Assembly: GCA_021772095.1 (NCBI GenBank)
Contig: JADYXR010000197.1
Span: forward strand, 27,685 to 91,684
From: Candidatus Obscuribacter sp.
Lineage (GTDB): Bacteria > Cyanobacteriota > Vampirovibrionia > Obscuribacterales > Obscuribacteraceae
Length of the DNA stretch: 64,000 bases
Direction of reading: 5' to 3'
Shown one piece after another: positions 43,909 through 52,236 of the stretch (within the stretch, counting starts at the first letter, position 1; every line of letters starts with the position of its first letter). Under the pieces are notes generated by a model. It saw only the letters and a program-made list of their open reading frames with translations, did not search any database and had not been told where the DNA came from. A program made the position numbers and the translations under genes.

Positions 43909-44880
43909 ATGCAAAATTGGCTGGGCGTTGCCAAAACCCCCAAAGTAAATCGACTTCGAAGCAAAGCTCTTACTAATCCAAATCGACATAAAGGTGACTG
44001 CCGGCGCTACGTTGGCGGTGTCTCCTTCGAAAAAGATTTGTTCGGTCTCAAAATCATCAATGCTCGAAACATCAAATTTCGTCAGCTTTTCCATTACATT
44101 CAAGCCCGTGGAATCACTTGCGCACTGCACGTCGCATCTGACAATCTCAAAGCTAGAGCCACTGTAATCACGCTTAATGGTAAAGGAATCAGTTGCACGT
44201 TTCGTCGTCGCGGTCACGAACAGTCGACGCTGGGTGAAGGCGCATTCGCAGAGCTGCTCATGGTTTTGAAAGAAACAGATTGCACGTTCAACATTAGTCT
44301 TCTCAACAATGCCACCGCATATGGTATGGCTGCAACTTTGTACGGACAAAGCACGATCAAGTCGATGAGAGCACCGCGTCGCGCATTTCTGCTTGCCGTG
44401 GATGATTTGAAAGCCTCGGGCGGATCGGGTTGCGTTCAAGTTTTAAACGAACAGTCAGAAGTACTCGTCACCGCATACGTATACAAAGGTGAGGCTCGCA
44501 GCTTCATCTCCGGTAAGCAAGGCGTTTTGGAAAGCTCTCAATCTGCCGGTCGGTTACTCAATCAAAAAGACTATGGCGACTCCAAGTGCGTGACATGGAA
44601 ATTGCAGGAAGTCGATCTATTAGATGAGCGCGCCTTCCAACTCACGAATTTGAGCGTTGTTGATTTCGAGCCCTTTAACGATGGCGTGATTTTTGAATCG
44701 ACCGAGCAATTTCTCACTCCGTTTTTCAAAAAACCGAATTTGATGGACACGATGTTGTTCGACAACATCAGTCCTAAAGAACACCACGCTAACGACCTCG
44801 CCAACTATCACGCCGACATCACGCGCATCGCATCGGCATCGTTTTCTCATAAGATCAATCCGTTCTGGGGTCGCATGTAG
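43909..44880 (+). CDS. Uncharacterised cytoplasmic protein
   Basis: 323 aa, no signal peptide or membrane segment. GAGAGG lies 8 bases before the ATG. The centre has a repeated small alpha/beta character (FAELLMVLKETDCTFNISLLN, KCVTWKLQEVDLLDERAFQLTNLSV) that loosely recalls bacterial DUF4388-type sensory domains, but I would not assign it. The C-terminus has a His-containing stretch (SPKEHHANDLANYHADITR). It is divergent from the giant exoprotein gene and followed by a TPR gene 69 bases downstream. Function unknown. Confidence 0.75.
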   Translation: MQNWLGVAKTPKVNRLRSKALTNPNRHKGDCRRYVGGVSFEKDLFGLKIINARNIKFRQLFHYIQARGITCALHVASDNLKARATVITLNGKGISCTFRRRGHEQSTLGEGAFAELLMVLKETDCTFNISLLNNATAYGMAATLYGQSTIKSMRAPRRAFLLAVDDLKASGGSGCVQVLNEQSEVLVTAYVYKGEARSFISGKQGVLESSQSAGRLLNQKDYGDSKCVTWKLQEVDLLDERAFQLTNLSVVDFEPFNDGVIFESTEQFLTPFFKKPNLMDTMLFDNISPKEHHANDLANYHADITRIASASFSHKINPFWGRM

Positions 44881-44949
44881 TTGAAATACGCTAAGATATG
44901 GGTCGGTTTTTCCTATCCGTCTTGGTTTGCTTGACTACAGGGGTGCAGC

Positions 44950-46320
44950 TTGGAAACGGTACTTATTTCAAAGCCGAAGCGATTTTTTGTTTTGCTTGGG
45001 ACGTTGGCATGTTCGCTTACGCTTGTCGCGATGCATCCGGCACGAGCACAGGTCGATGCCAAAACTGAAGCCAAAACTGAAGCCAAAACTGAAGCCAAAA
45101 CTGTTGTCAAAACAACTTCATCCGACGTCAAATCCGTTTCAAAAACAGTAATAGAAAAGATCACGCCAGATCCCGTTGCTGACAAGAAATGGGAAGAACT
45201 CGAGACGAAAGCCGAAGAAGCGTTTGTCAAAGGTGACCTGACGGAAGCCGCAAAGTTGTGGCAGAACGCCATCGATTTCGCACAGTCGCAACCGTCACAA
45301 CAACTCAATCTCGCCACTTCGCTCAATCAGCTCAATCACTTGTACACACGCACAGGTGAGTTTGAACTTTCGCATAATAATCTGCACAAGGCACTCGAAA
45401 TTCGGCAACGACATCTGGATCCAAACGATCATCTAATCGCAGAAACGATGGGCAATCTCGCTGTAATCTGCGATGCGTTGCATAAACCGAAAGAGTCGGA
45501 AGAGTGGTATCAAAAAGCACTGGTGATCAAACGCAAAATTCTGAAGCCCGATGCTCCTGAACTGGCAGTCACCATGCACAATCTGGCGCGTTTGTACGCA
45601 GGAGAAAAACGTTTTAAAGATTCGATTGAATTGCTGACACAAGCGATGGAAATCGACAAAAAACACTACGGTGAAAAGCACTTGGAAGTGGTTAGAGATC
45701 TCACCACCCTTGGTATCAGTTGCTATGAATGTCGCGAGTACCAGGAAGCGCTGGATTATCTGCAAAAGGCGCTTGAACTGACAAAAGAGATGAAGGACGA
45801 GAATCAACGCGACCTGATTCCTATCCATCATTATCTCGGTTTATCCTACGCGCATCTGAAGCAAGATGATAAAGCGCACGAACATTATCAAACTACTTAT
45901 GACATCGGTAAGAAAGTCCACGGCGATGAACATCACGGAAACACGGCACCACTACTCAATCTCGCCAAGGGGTCTGAGAAGCTCGGCAAGTTAGAACGTG
46001 CCGAAGAGTTATATAAAGAAGCGATCGCAATCGAAGAGAGGCGCACTCCGAAACACCCTTATCTACTGACTGATTGCTACATCGAACTCGGACATCACTA
46101 TCAGCGGCAGAATAAAAAAGCCCAAGCAGAGCAATGTTATCGCAAAGCAATTGTCACTTACGATCAGTTGCCCGCGCACTTGAAACGCAGATTCTATGAG
46201 CTTCCGACGGTGATGACCGCTCTTCTAAAAGAGGAAGGAAAAACCGAGGAAGCTGAAGCCTTGTCGAGAAAATATTTGCACGTTCACACTCCTCAGGGAG
46301 AAGATCATTTCAGACTATAA
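44950..46320 (+). CDS. Secreted kinesin-light-chain-like TPR protein
   Basis: 456 aa from a TTG at 44950; no in-frame ATG starts before the signal peptide. The signal (FFVLLGTLACSLTLVAMHPARAQ) is followed by a KTEA repeat linker. From about residue 80 there are at least seven TPR units of the 42-residue KLC type: ATSLNQLNHLYTRTGEFELSHNNL, AETMGNLAVICDALHKPKESEEWY, AVTMHNLARLYAGEKRFKDSIELL, APLLNLAKGSEKLGKLERAEELY, and TDCYIELGHHYQRQNKKAQAEQCY. It is likely a periplasmic or surface protein-binding scaffold. Confidence 0.85.
   Translation: METVLISKPKRFFVLLGTLACSLTLVAMHPARAQVDAKTEAKTEAKTEAKTVVKTTSSDVKSVSKTVIEKITPDPVADKKWEELETKAEEAFVKGDLTEAAKLWQNAIDFAQSQPSQQLNLATSLNQLNHLYTRTGEFELSHNNLHKALEIRQRHLDPNDHLIAETMGNLAVICDALHKPKESEEWYQKALVIKRKILKPDAPELAVTMHNLARLYAGEKRFKDSIELLTQAMEIDKKHYGEKHLEVVRDLTTLGISCYECREYQEALDYLQKALELTKEMKDENQRDLIPIHHYLGLSYAHLKQDDKAHEHYQTTYDIGKKVHGDEHHGNTAPLLNLAKGSEKLGKLERAEELYKEAIAIEERRTPKHPYLLTDCYIELGHHYQRQNKKAQAEQCYRKAIVTYDQLPAHLKRRFYELPTVMTALLKEEGKTEEAEALSRKYLHVHTPQGEDHFRL
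45058..45104 (+). repeat. 12-base tandem repeat encoding AKTE
   Basis: About four near-identical copies of gccaaaactgaa encode the (AKTE) linker just after the signal peptide of the TPR protein. The identity of the copies suggests recent slippage. Confidence 0.85.
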
Positions 46321-46418
46321 GCGCGACTCGGTCATCGACTTTTCAATAACGAGAGGGTAGAACACTGTCTGGACTTGTACTCAACGGCGAAGTAAAAAGC
46401 ACGGCGACTTATGAAGAG

Positions 46419-46979
46419 ATGCCTAAGCAGCAGGAGACGTTTAACGCCACGGCGTCAGACTCTTACCTGAAGTCCGATGCGCAAACCGGTCGGCACTTCA
46501 TCGATTTGAACTCGGCAATGAATACATATAGCGGCGCTTGGCTGTACGGACAACAGCACGTGCAAACTATGGTCGGTCGTCTGAACGCAAACTGGGAGCA
46601 GTTCTTGCCTGTCCCAGCCGATCTCCAGGATGGCATTTTGCTGCGCGGAAATGTTTTATATCGGCACGCCAATGGGGGCTGGAACAAGTCTCAGGATTTA
46701 TTTGAAGGTGTTTTGCATACCAACTCCGGCAATGGTGGTGTTCGGATGTTCGTCGGAAAAACGCAACACACCTTTTATGCTGCCAATCTTCCCAACGGTC
46801 ATCTCAAGGTTGTTGCCAACCTCAACATTCCACTCACGCATCGCTCGCCTTCCAGTCCGCTGGTTTCCATCCCGCAAAGCGCATCTAGTTCAGCGCCTTC
46901 ATATTCCCAGAATACTTACTCTTCGCCGTCACTTTCTTATCCGGGCTACTCGCAGGATCCATACGCTTCTCAATACTGA
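46419..46979 (+). CDS. Uncharacterised protein with Ser/Tyr/Pro-rich tail
   Basis: 186 aa from the ATG at 46419. The frame is open upstream, and GAGAGGG sits 7 bases before an in-frame CTG at 46365 (SGLVLNGEVKSTATYEE), so the real start may be there. The body (residues about 25-130) has DLNSAMNTYSGAWLYGQQHVQ and NVLYRHANGGWNKSQDLFEG. The tail is low complexity (SSSAPSYSQNTYSSPSLSYPGYSQ). No signal peptide and no family recognised. It follows the TPR gene on the same strand. Confidence 0.6.
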   Translation: MPKQQETFNATASDSYLKSDAQTGRHFIDLNSAMNTYSGAWLYGQQHVQTMVGRLNANWEQFLPVPADLQDGILLRGNVLYRHANGGWNKSQDLFEGVLHTNSGNGGVRMFVGKTQHTFYAANLPNGHLKVVANLNIPLTHRSPSSPLVSIPQSASSSAPSYSQNTYSSPSLSYPGYSQDPYASQY

Positions 46980-47117
46980 GTCTAGTTTAAGCTCTAAATT
47001 TCGATCTCAAGAGTAGAACTAGCCTACAGGGTGGGTAAAGTAGTAGATGGGCGCCGAAACGGCATTTGATTTGAGTAGGTGTCCGATAAAGCTCTAAATC
47101 CTTGTGTGGGTTGCTCC

Positions 47118-48902
47118 ATGTACAGACCAAAAAAACACGTCCGCCTCACTTCGCTTCCCAATGCACCCAGGGGCAGTGACGTTAAAAGCTTGCTTGAAGA
47201 AGCGAAGAAAGCTAAGGGCTGTACTGTCGAGTTGCCCTGGAAAAACAAACTCACCGGCGTTCAATACAGCCTGACGACCAGACTGGAAGTCGCGGGCGGA
47301 AGCGAGCCAATCTGGACGCTTTACGAAGGCGAGGGTGGCAAATCGCGCGTCGTCTGGAGTTCGCCATTCGAAGACGTGGACTTGCTTTACGACGTTTTGA
47401 TGTTGTCGATTCCAGAAGAAGTCGAAACCGAATTTCGTGGACCGGCGCCTACCTCCAGGCAAACATCCAATTCAATGGATGGTTCGATTAGCAACTCGAA
47501 CGTGGGTCAAAGTGGCGCATACAGTTCACCTGCGGCATCCGGACAGAACGGAGAATTCAGCTCCCCCGGCGCAGGCGCGAGCGAGTTCAGCACCAGCACG
47601 AATTCTGGAACTTACATTTCTCAAACCAGCGACAGCGGTTTGTTGACTGGCAACGAGGAAGTTGAACTTCCCAAAAGCAAGAAGTATCAACCAGGTCTGG
47701 CATCCAGTGCGGAATTTGCTCTATTAGCTGACGTTGAGGAAAAGCCAAAAGCAAAAGCGAAGACTGCCAAAGAAACAGAGGCAGAGGCCGCCGCCGCTGC
47801 AGCAGCCGCTCAGGCTCAGCAACAGCAAGGCGCTCCGCAGCCGCAAAACATGCAGTCCGGCGCATACCCGCAGCAGAACATGCAGTCGGGTGCGTATCCT
47901 CAACAAAATATGCAATCAGGCGCGTACCCGCAGCAGCAATTGCCACCAGGCATGCAGTCGGGTTCGTACCCTCAGCAATATGGTTATCCGCCCGGCTACC
48001 AGCAGTATCCAGGCTATCCTCAGGGATATTATCCGGGCTATCCGGGCTATCCGCCTTATCCGTACCCGCCAGGTTCTGTGCCGCCGGCTTCTACTGTCGC
48101 ATTGCAGCAACAACAGCTATATCAACAGCAACAAGCTGGCCAGCAGCAGCGTGGCGCTGGCGCACCGACTGATACTGGAGCTCACGCAAAACCGCCGCAG
48201 GATCCGTCCAAGCCTCGCCCGAATTTGCGCCTCGGTCAATTTCTCGTTGAGTCGGGTTTGGTACCGGAAAGCACTGTTGACGCCGCTCTTCAACTGCAAG
48301 AACTGGTTCGCTCCGGAAGTTTGTCTACGGCTCAAGCCGCAGAAGCCGTGCGACGCGCTCACATCCGTGGTGGTGCAGTTGATCCGAAATTGATCGCCGC
48401 ACCTGTTGGACCTAATGATTCGAAAACTGTGGCTCCGCCTCTCGGGCAGATACTAGTTGAAGCTGCCATTATCCGCGGACCGATCATCAGGCAGGCATTG
48501 AAACTCCAGGAGAGCATTCGTTCCGGAGAGATGACTAAGGATGATGCGCTCGATGCCTTGTGTCTGGAAGTGTTCGGCGTCGGCCGTAAGATTCCTGATA
48601 CCACCGGCGAAACCGCTGATACGACTGAAGCATTGGAACTTCTGCGCAAAGCTCAATTAGTCAGTGACTTCGATCACGAGACTGCGAGCAAAGTGCGAGA
48701 CAAGCATGGCGGGCAGATCGTCAGCATTCTGGTTAAAGCCGGAAAGCTCGATCAACACACCGCAGATGGTGCCTTCAAATGCAACCAGCTCGTTAATCAA
48801 AAGAAGATCGAACAAGGTAAAGCGATTATCGCTCTGCACTATTGTCAGCGCAGCAGAATAGACCTCGACTCGGCATTGAAAGAATTGGGCTGGGAGAGTT
48901 AA
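47118..48902 (+). CDS. Pro/Gln-rich protein with conserved N-terminal domain and C-terminal helical repeats (paralogue 2)
   Basis: 594 aa from the ATG at 47118 (MYRPKKHVRL), chosen because it aligns with the MYKPAP start of the paralogue at 15857-17452; the track start is a GTG 13 codons earlier. The N-terminal domain is CTVELPWKNKLTGVQYSL, EPIWTLYEGEGG and LLYDVLMLSIP. A linker of Ser, Gln, Pro and Tyr (residues about 125-370) contains QNMQSGAYPQ repeats and a PGYPGYPPYPYPPG run. The C-terminus has two LGQFLVESGLVPESTVDAALQ-type repeats and a final domain ending LDSALKELGW. No signal peptide. Role unknown; the paralogue sits beside c-di-GMP signalling genes. Confidence 0.78.
   Translation: MYRPKKHVRLTSLPNAPRGSDVKSLLEEAKKAKGCTVELPWKNKLTGVQYSLTTRLEVAGGSEPIWTLYEGEGGKSRVVWSSPFEDVDLLYDVLMLSIPEEVETEFRGPAPTSRQTSNSMDGSISNSNVGQSGAYSSPAASGQNGEFSSPGAGASEFSTSTNSGTYISQTSDSGLLTGNEEVELPKSKKYQPGLASSAEFALLADVEEKPKAKAKTAKETEAEAAAAAAAAQAQQQQGAPQPQNMQSGAYPQQNMQSGAYPQQNMQSGAYPQQQLPPGMQSGSYPQQYGYPPGYQQYPGYPQGYYPGYPGYPPYPYPPGSVPPASTVALQQQQLYQQQQAGQQQRGAGAPTDTGAHAKPPQDPSKPRPNLRLGQFLVESGLVPESTVDAALQLQELVRSGSLSTAQAAEAVRRAHIRGGAVDPKLIAAPVGPNDSKTVAPPLGQILVEAAIIRGPIIRQALKLQESIRSGEMTKDDALDALCLEVFGVGRKIPDTTGETADTTEALELLRKAQLVSDFDHETASKVRDKHGGQIVSILVKAGKLDQHTADGAFKCNQLVNQKKIEQGKAIIALHYCQRSRIDLDSALKELGWES
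47844..47977 (+). repeat. 30-base tandem repeat encoding QNMQSGAYPQ
   Basis: Three clear copies of a 30-base unit (core aacatgcagtcgggtgcgta) and a fourth degenerate one encode the Gln/Tyr-rich part of the linker. Wobble positions differ between copies while the peptide is kept, which suggests selection on the protein. Confidence 0.85.
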
Positions 48903-48912
48903 GTCGTTGTCC

Positions 48913-49731
48913 ATGCTCGTTTTACTCGGCGTAGGCAATGTAGCAACTGCCGTGCAGGAACTCGCTGTCGCAAGCGGCTATGATACTGTATATGGTACTA
49001 CTCGCCAGGCTGGAAAAATCGAGCTTTTGGAACGGCGTGGTATCAAACCGATCGTTCTGGATGCGCCGTTGTCGATGGCTAACTTGACTGCGCTTGAAAC
49101 TGCTTGCGAGAATGCTGATGTAATCGCATCTTTTCCGCCATCATCATCATCGGATGATGACGCACTGTCAGGAACGCTTCGTGGTGCGGCCAAAATCGTT
49201 TACGTATCCAGCACCGGTGTCTATGGGGGCACAACTGGTATCATCACCGAGACTTCTCAAGTCGATAACGACAGTCCACAAAGCAAAGCACGGCTAGAAG
49301 CCGAAGAACTCTGGCGATCTCGAGGTGCGATCGTACTTCGTGCGCCCGCACTTTACGGACCGAAGTATGGATTACATATGAGTCTCCGCGCCGGTAAGTT
49401 TAAACTTCCAGGCGATGGAAATCGCTATTCATCACGCATTCATTTAGATGACCTCGCGGCCTTCATTCTTGCTGCACTAAGAGCCGGCAAACCAAAATCG
49501 CTGTATGTTGTTGGCGATGATCGTCCGACAACTCATCGAGAAGTTGTCGAATGGCTTTGCAATAAAATGTCGGTCGAGTTTCCGGAATCGATCCCACTCG
49601 AAGAAGCGCATGTCACGCTGCGCGCCAACCGGCAAATATGTGCCGACAAAATCAAATCCGAACTTGGTATCGTGCTCAAGTATCCGAGTTATGTCGAAGG
49701 TTTCGAACACTGCTTGTCGGCGGATGCTTGA
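48913..49731 (+). CDS. NAD(P)-binding epimerase/SDR-like protein (YeeZ-like)
   Basis: About 272 aa. Start at ATG 48913; a TTG at 48907 is better spaced from GGAGAG and equally possible. A Rossmann start (LVLLGVGNVATAVQELA) is followed by KIVYVSSTGVYGG, which supplies Ser and Tyr of an extended SDR, then VLRAPALYGP and RIHLDDLAAFILAAL. Such motifs occur in NAD-dependent epimerase/dehydratases and YeeZ-type proteins. The substrate cannot be deduced. It begins about 10 bases after the Pro/Gln-rich gene, so the two are likely co-transcribed. Confidence 0.8.
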   Translation: MLVLLGVGNVATAVQELAVASGYDTVYGTTRQAGKIELLERRGIKPIVLDAPLSMANLTALETACENADVIASFPPSSSSDDDALSGTLRGAAKIVYVSSTGVYGGTTGIITETSQVDNDSPQSKARLEAEELWRSRGAIVLRAPALYGPKYGLHMSLRAGKFKLPGDGNRYSSRIHLDDLAAFILAALRAGKPKSLYVVGDDRPTTHREVVEWLCNKMSVEFPESIPLEEAHVTLRANRQICADKIKSELGIVLKYPSYVEGFEHCLSADA

Positions 49732-49757
49732 ACCAAACTGTCGTCATCTCCTGACGT

Positions 49758-50564
49758 TCACGCTGCCATCTCGTCCATCGCGACAGTGAGTAACTCAGGC
49801 AACAAAGTCAGTTCCAGCTCTGGTTCCTTTTCGTCGTGCACGACCGCCGTCAAGCTGCTGGCCGCCACGTATTGATCGTAGTCTGCGTATCTCATCAGAA
49901 TTCTCGTGATGCACTGCGCCTGAATTGCTTCCAGTAAATCGTCGGCTGCCGGTGCACCAGGATCTGCTTCTGCAAAAAATACGGTGCCGTCCCAGTCGGT
50001 AAAAATTGGCACTACCGAAACGCCAGAGGTGATAGGATCGATAGCGATGGCAAGATCGCTGTGATAGATGTGCAGCAAAATCTTATCTCTGCCGTGAAAC
50101 GTAAAGCAGATACCGGTTTCCAGGTTGCTGAAAATCTGGTTGAGGGTGCTGACATACGCTTGCAATTTTTGTGGTATCGATCTAGCTACTCCATTTAACA
50201 ATTTCTTCAATGCGTCGACGTCACTACGCACGATGGCATAGCAAATATAGGATAAAAACTTCAGGTCGTTCTCTTCAATCAAACCGGAAACTTCTTCCAT
50301 GATAATACTGTGAGCCAGAGCCGCTCTTACGCGAGGATCGTTGTTTCCTTCGGAGATCGCGCCGCTGGTGTTTTGAAATTTTACTCGTGTGAGGCAATCG
50401 CTGATGCCTTCATTCGTTGAGCCCAACGCGTTGTAGTAATTGGAAGGTTTGTTGAGCAAATCTGCGCAACCGCCGCTCGAGCTGTCGATTCCGTGAGCCT
50501 TCAGTTTAAGTGCTCTTAAATCGAATTCGTTTTTTGTTTCGGAACCACTGTAGTTGGCGTACAT
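49758..50564 (-). CDS. Uncharacterised protein
   Basis: 268 aa, no signal peptide. The N-terminal 80 residues are polar and Asn/Ser-rich. The middle is helical (ALAHSIIMEEVSGLIEENDLKFLSY, VDALKKLLNGVARSIPQKLQAYVSTLNQIF) and the C-terminal half has beta segments (ICFTFHGRDKILLHIYHSDLAIAIDP, VVPIFTDWDGTVFFAE). It ends in an acidic hydrophobic segment (ELELTLLPELL). I recognise no family. Convergent with the SDR gene, 26 bases between stops. Confidence 0.7.
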   Translation of the reverse strand: MYANYSGSETKNEFDLRALKLKAHGIDSSSGGCADLLNKPSNYYNALGSTNEGISDCLTRVKFQNTSGAISEGNNDPRVRAALAHSIIMEEVSGLIEENDLKFLSYICYAIVRSDVDALKKLLNGVARSIPQKLQAYVSTLNQIFSNLETGICFTFHGRDKILLHIYHSDLAIAIDPITSGVSVVPIFTDWDGTVFFAEADPGAPAADDLLEAIQAQCITRILMRYADYDQYVAASSLTAVVHDEKEPELELTLLPELLTVAMDEMAA

Positions 50565-50782
50565 ATCGAGCTTCCTTTGAAAATCAATTGGTTGGTAAAA
50601 TCTGGGTTTAGTAATTCTGTCGATTATCGATTTTTGTTTGATGTCTGATCGTTTGATGAGAGCAGGTTTTCCGGCAGATCCGCATCTTTGAAGTTGCGGC
50701 GGCGGTTACAGAGATCGGATCTGCTGGAGTACCTGTTGTCGTTACCGTATGCGGCTAATTATTTGCTCGCACCGGTGAGAGT

Positions 50783-51781
50783 CTACTTCTCTTTTCTTTT
50801 AGCCTCTGGAATCAAATTCTCCATGGATTTTTGCATGAGACCAGGCGGTTGGAGTTTGTTGTCGTTACCGCCGCCGCCCTTGAGGAGGGGTTTGACGTGA
50901 TCGAAGTGATGATGGAAATTCGATCTGGTCATATCTCGTGTTGCTTCATCTCCTATGTTTTTCATCATTTCTGCAGGTGTGCGATTGATGATTTCACCTG
51001 GCTTCAGCAGCATGCTGCCGTCGTTTTGTCGCTCGATTGCTCGGAGTGTGGTTTCGCCGCTTTTCGCGTTGATTGAAACTGCTGTGTTTCCGTATTTCTC
51101 ATAGACCAGAACATTGCCTTTGCCGTCGTTAGTCAGCTCCACGCCTGCGCCTTCGCGCTTCAGTTGTCCGTTCAGTTCTTTGAGGAATTTGTCCATTTTC
51201 GCAGGATCGCCTGCTAACTTTCCTAACGACTCTTTTAGTTGATCGACATTTCCGTCGATGACTGCGCCTTGCATTTGCTTGAGAAGTGCTTTGTCTGCTT
51301 CTGGAACTAAGTCACTAATTCCCTTTGCTAATGAATCTTTTGCTGATGCTCGGTCTTTGTCGGTGACTGGTCGATGGAAGTTTTTCTCGAGACCATGATT
51401 GAACTCTAAAGTGCTGCCCTCGCGCATCTTTTCGGACATTCGTCCGTTACCATTTTTGTCGGAAGGGGAACGATCGTTGCTACCACTCTCGATACCATTC
51501 TTGATCGCGTCTTTAATAGCGTTTCCTATCGATTCACCCGGCGATTGGTCGGCTCGTTTTGCTGCTCCTTTTAAGGCTTCGACTGCTGACTCTTTTATTG
51601 CCGAACCTTCTGATAGCGCATTGCCGGCAGTCTTCGGGCTTTCCGATTTCTCACCGGTTACAGGACTTTTACCACTGTTAACGAATTCATTGGATAGTAC
51701 ATCGCGTGCTGCGGCTGCTGTGCTTGCAGCAGCGCTTCCGGCGTTAGTTGCATCAGTTGCTTCAAATTTGGATTGGGACAT
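50783..51781 (-). CDS. Uncharacterised protein with disordered Ser/Ala/Lys-rich N-terminus
   Basis: 332 aa. Residues about 1-130 are low complexity (GSAAASTAAAARDV, GNAIKDAIKNGIESGSNDRS), with no signal peptide. The C-terminal 200 residues are more globular: LLKQMQGAVIDGNVDQLKESLGKLAG and a beta region (VELTNDGKGNVLVYEKYGNTAVSINAK). They end in NFHHHFDHVKPLLKGGGG, a possible His/Asp metal site. The layout of disordered leader plus compact C-terminal domain recalls secreted effector proteins, but I have no family match. Confidence 0.65.
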   Translation of the reverse strand: MSQSKFEATDATNAGSAAASTAAAARDVLSNEFVNSGKSPVTGEKSESPKTAGNALSEGSAIKESAVEALKGAAKRADQSPGESIGNAIKDAIKNGIESGSNDRSPSDKNGNGRMSEKMREGSTLEFNHGLEKNFHRPVTDKDRASAKDSLAKGISDLVPEADKALLKQMQGAVIDGNVDQLKESLGKLAGDPAKMDKFLKELNGQLKREGAGVELTNDGKGNVLVYEKYGNTAVSINAKSGETTLRAIERQNDGSMLLKPGEIINRTPAEMMKNIGDEATRDMTRSNFHHHFDHVKPLLKGGGGNDNKLQPPGLMQKSMENLIPEAKRKEK

Positions 51782-52236
51782 GGGGCTTTCCTCCTGCGGA
51801 AACCGAGTCTTTTGAAAGACTCAAAACTCTGTATTTTAGGTGGCTCCCCAGCCCCTTGCTTACGTTTTCTAAGCTCCTGAATCTATACTCGTGCATAGAT
51901 GTTTTGGACAAAACGCTAGAAATTATTTTTGAGCAGACGGAACGGGCTCCCGGAGCCAATCTCGCTTGATTCGCCAGTGACGGAAATCGATTTTTGAACG
52001 TTTTGCCGAGAAGCTTGCGTGAACGCGCAGGTGATACGCGCATTTACACAGCCGAGACGACTGAGATGTCCAAGAGCGCTATAGACGGGCATATGCGCAG
52101 CTGATTCGGACAAGATGTCCGAGCGGGCTAGAGACGCACAGATGTACAGCCGATTCGAACGAAACTGCCGAGTTCTGCCCACGATGTTTCAATCACTTAT
52201 ATGCGAGTATCAAAACCAAAATGGTTCAATCAAGAC
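51782..52236. other. Intergenic region with degenerate tandem repeats
   Basis: 455 bases between two - strand genes, without a convincing gene. The half nearer the TPR gene holds imperfect repeats of about 50 bases (annotated separately). The remainder is likely the promoter region of the gene at 50783-51781. Confidence 0.5.
52004..52172. repeat. Degenerate ~50-bp tandem repeats
   Basis: Unit starts are at 52004 (tgccgagaagc), 52067 (tgtccaagagcgct), 52116 (tgtccgagcgggct) and 52166 (tgccgag, partial). The second and third units share most positions, including ...agacg..ca.atg..cagc.gattcg.ac. Units are 49-63 bases long and non-coding. Confidence 0.6.

Noticed and set aside
46018-46030. GCGATCGC octamers (also near 31829, 43429 and 58573) as cyanobacterial HIP1
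   Set aside because: Four copies in 64 kb are far fewer than in HIP1-rich cyanobacteria and not enough to claim enrichment.
52004-52172. Possible CRISPR array
   Set aside because: Unit lengths vary, the copies diverge along their whole length with no constant repeat/variable spacer pattern, and no cas genes are present.
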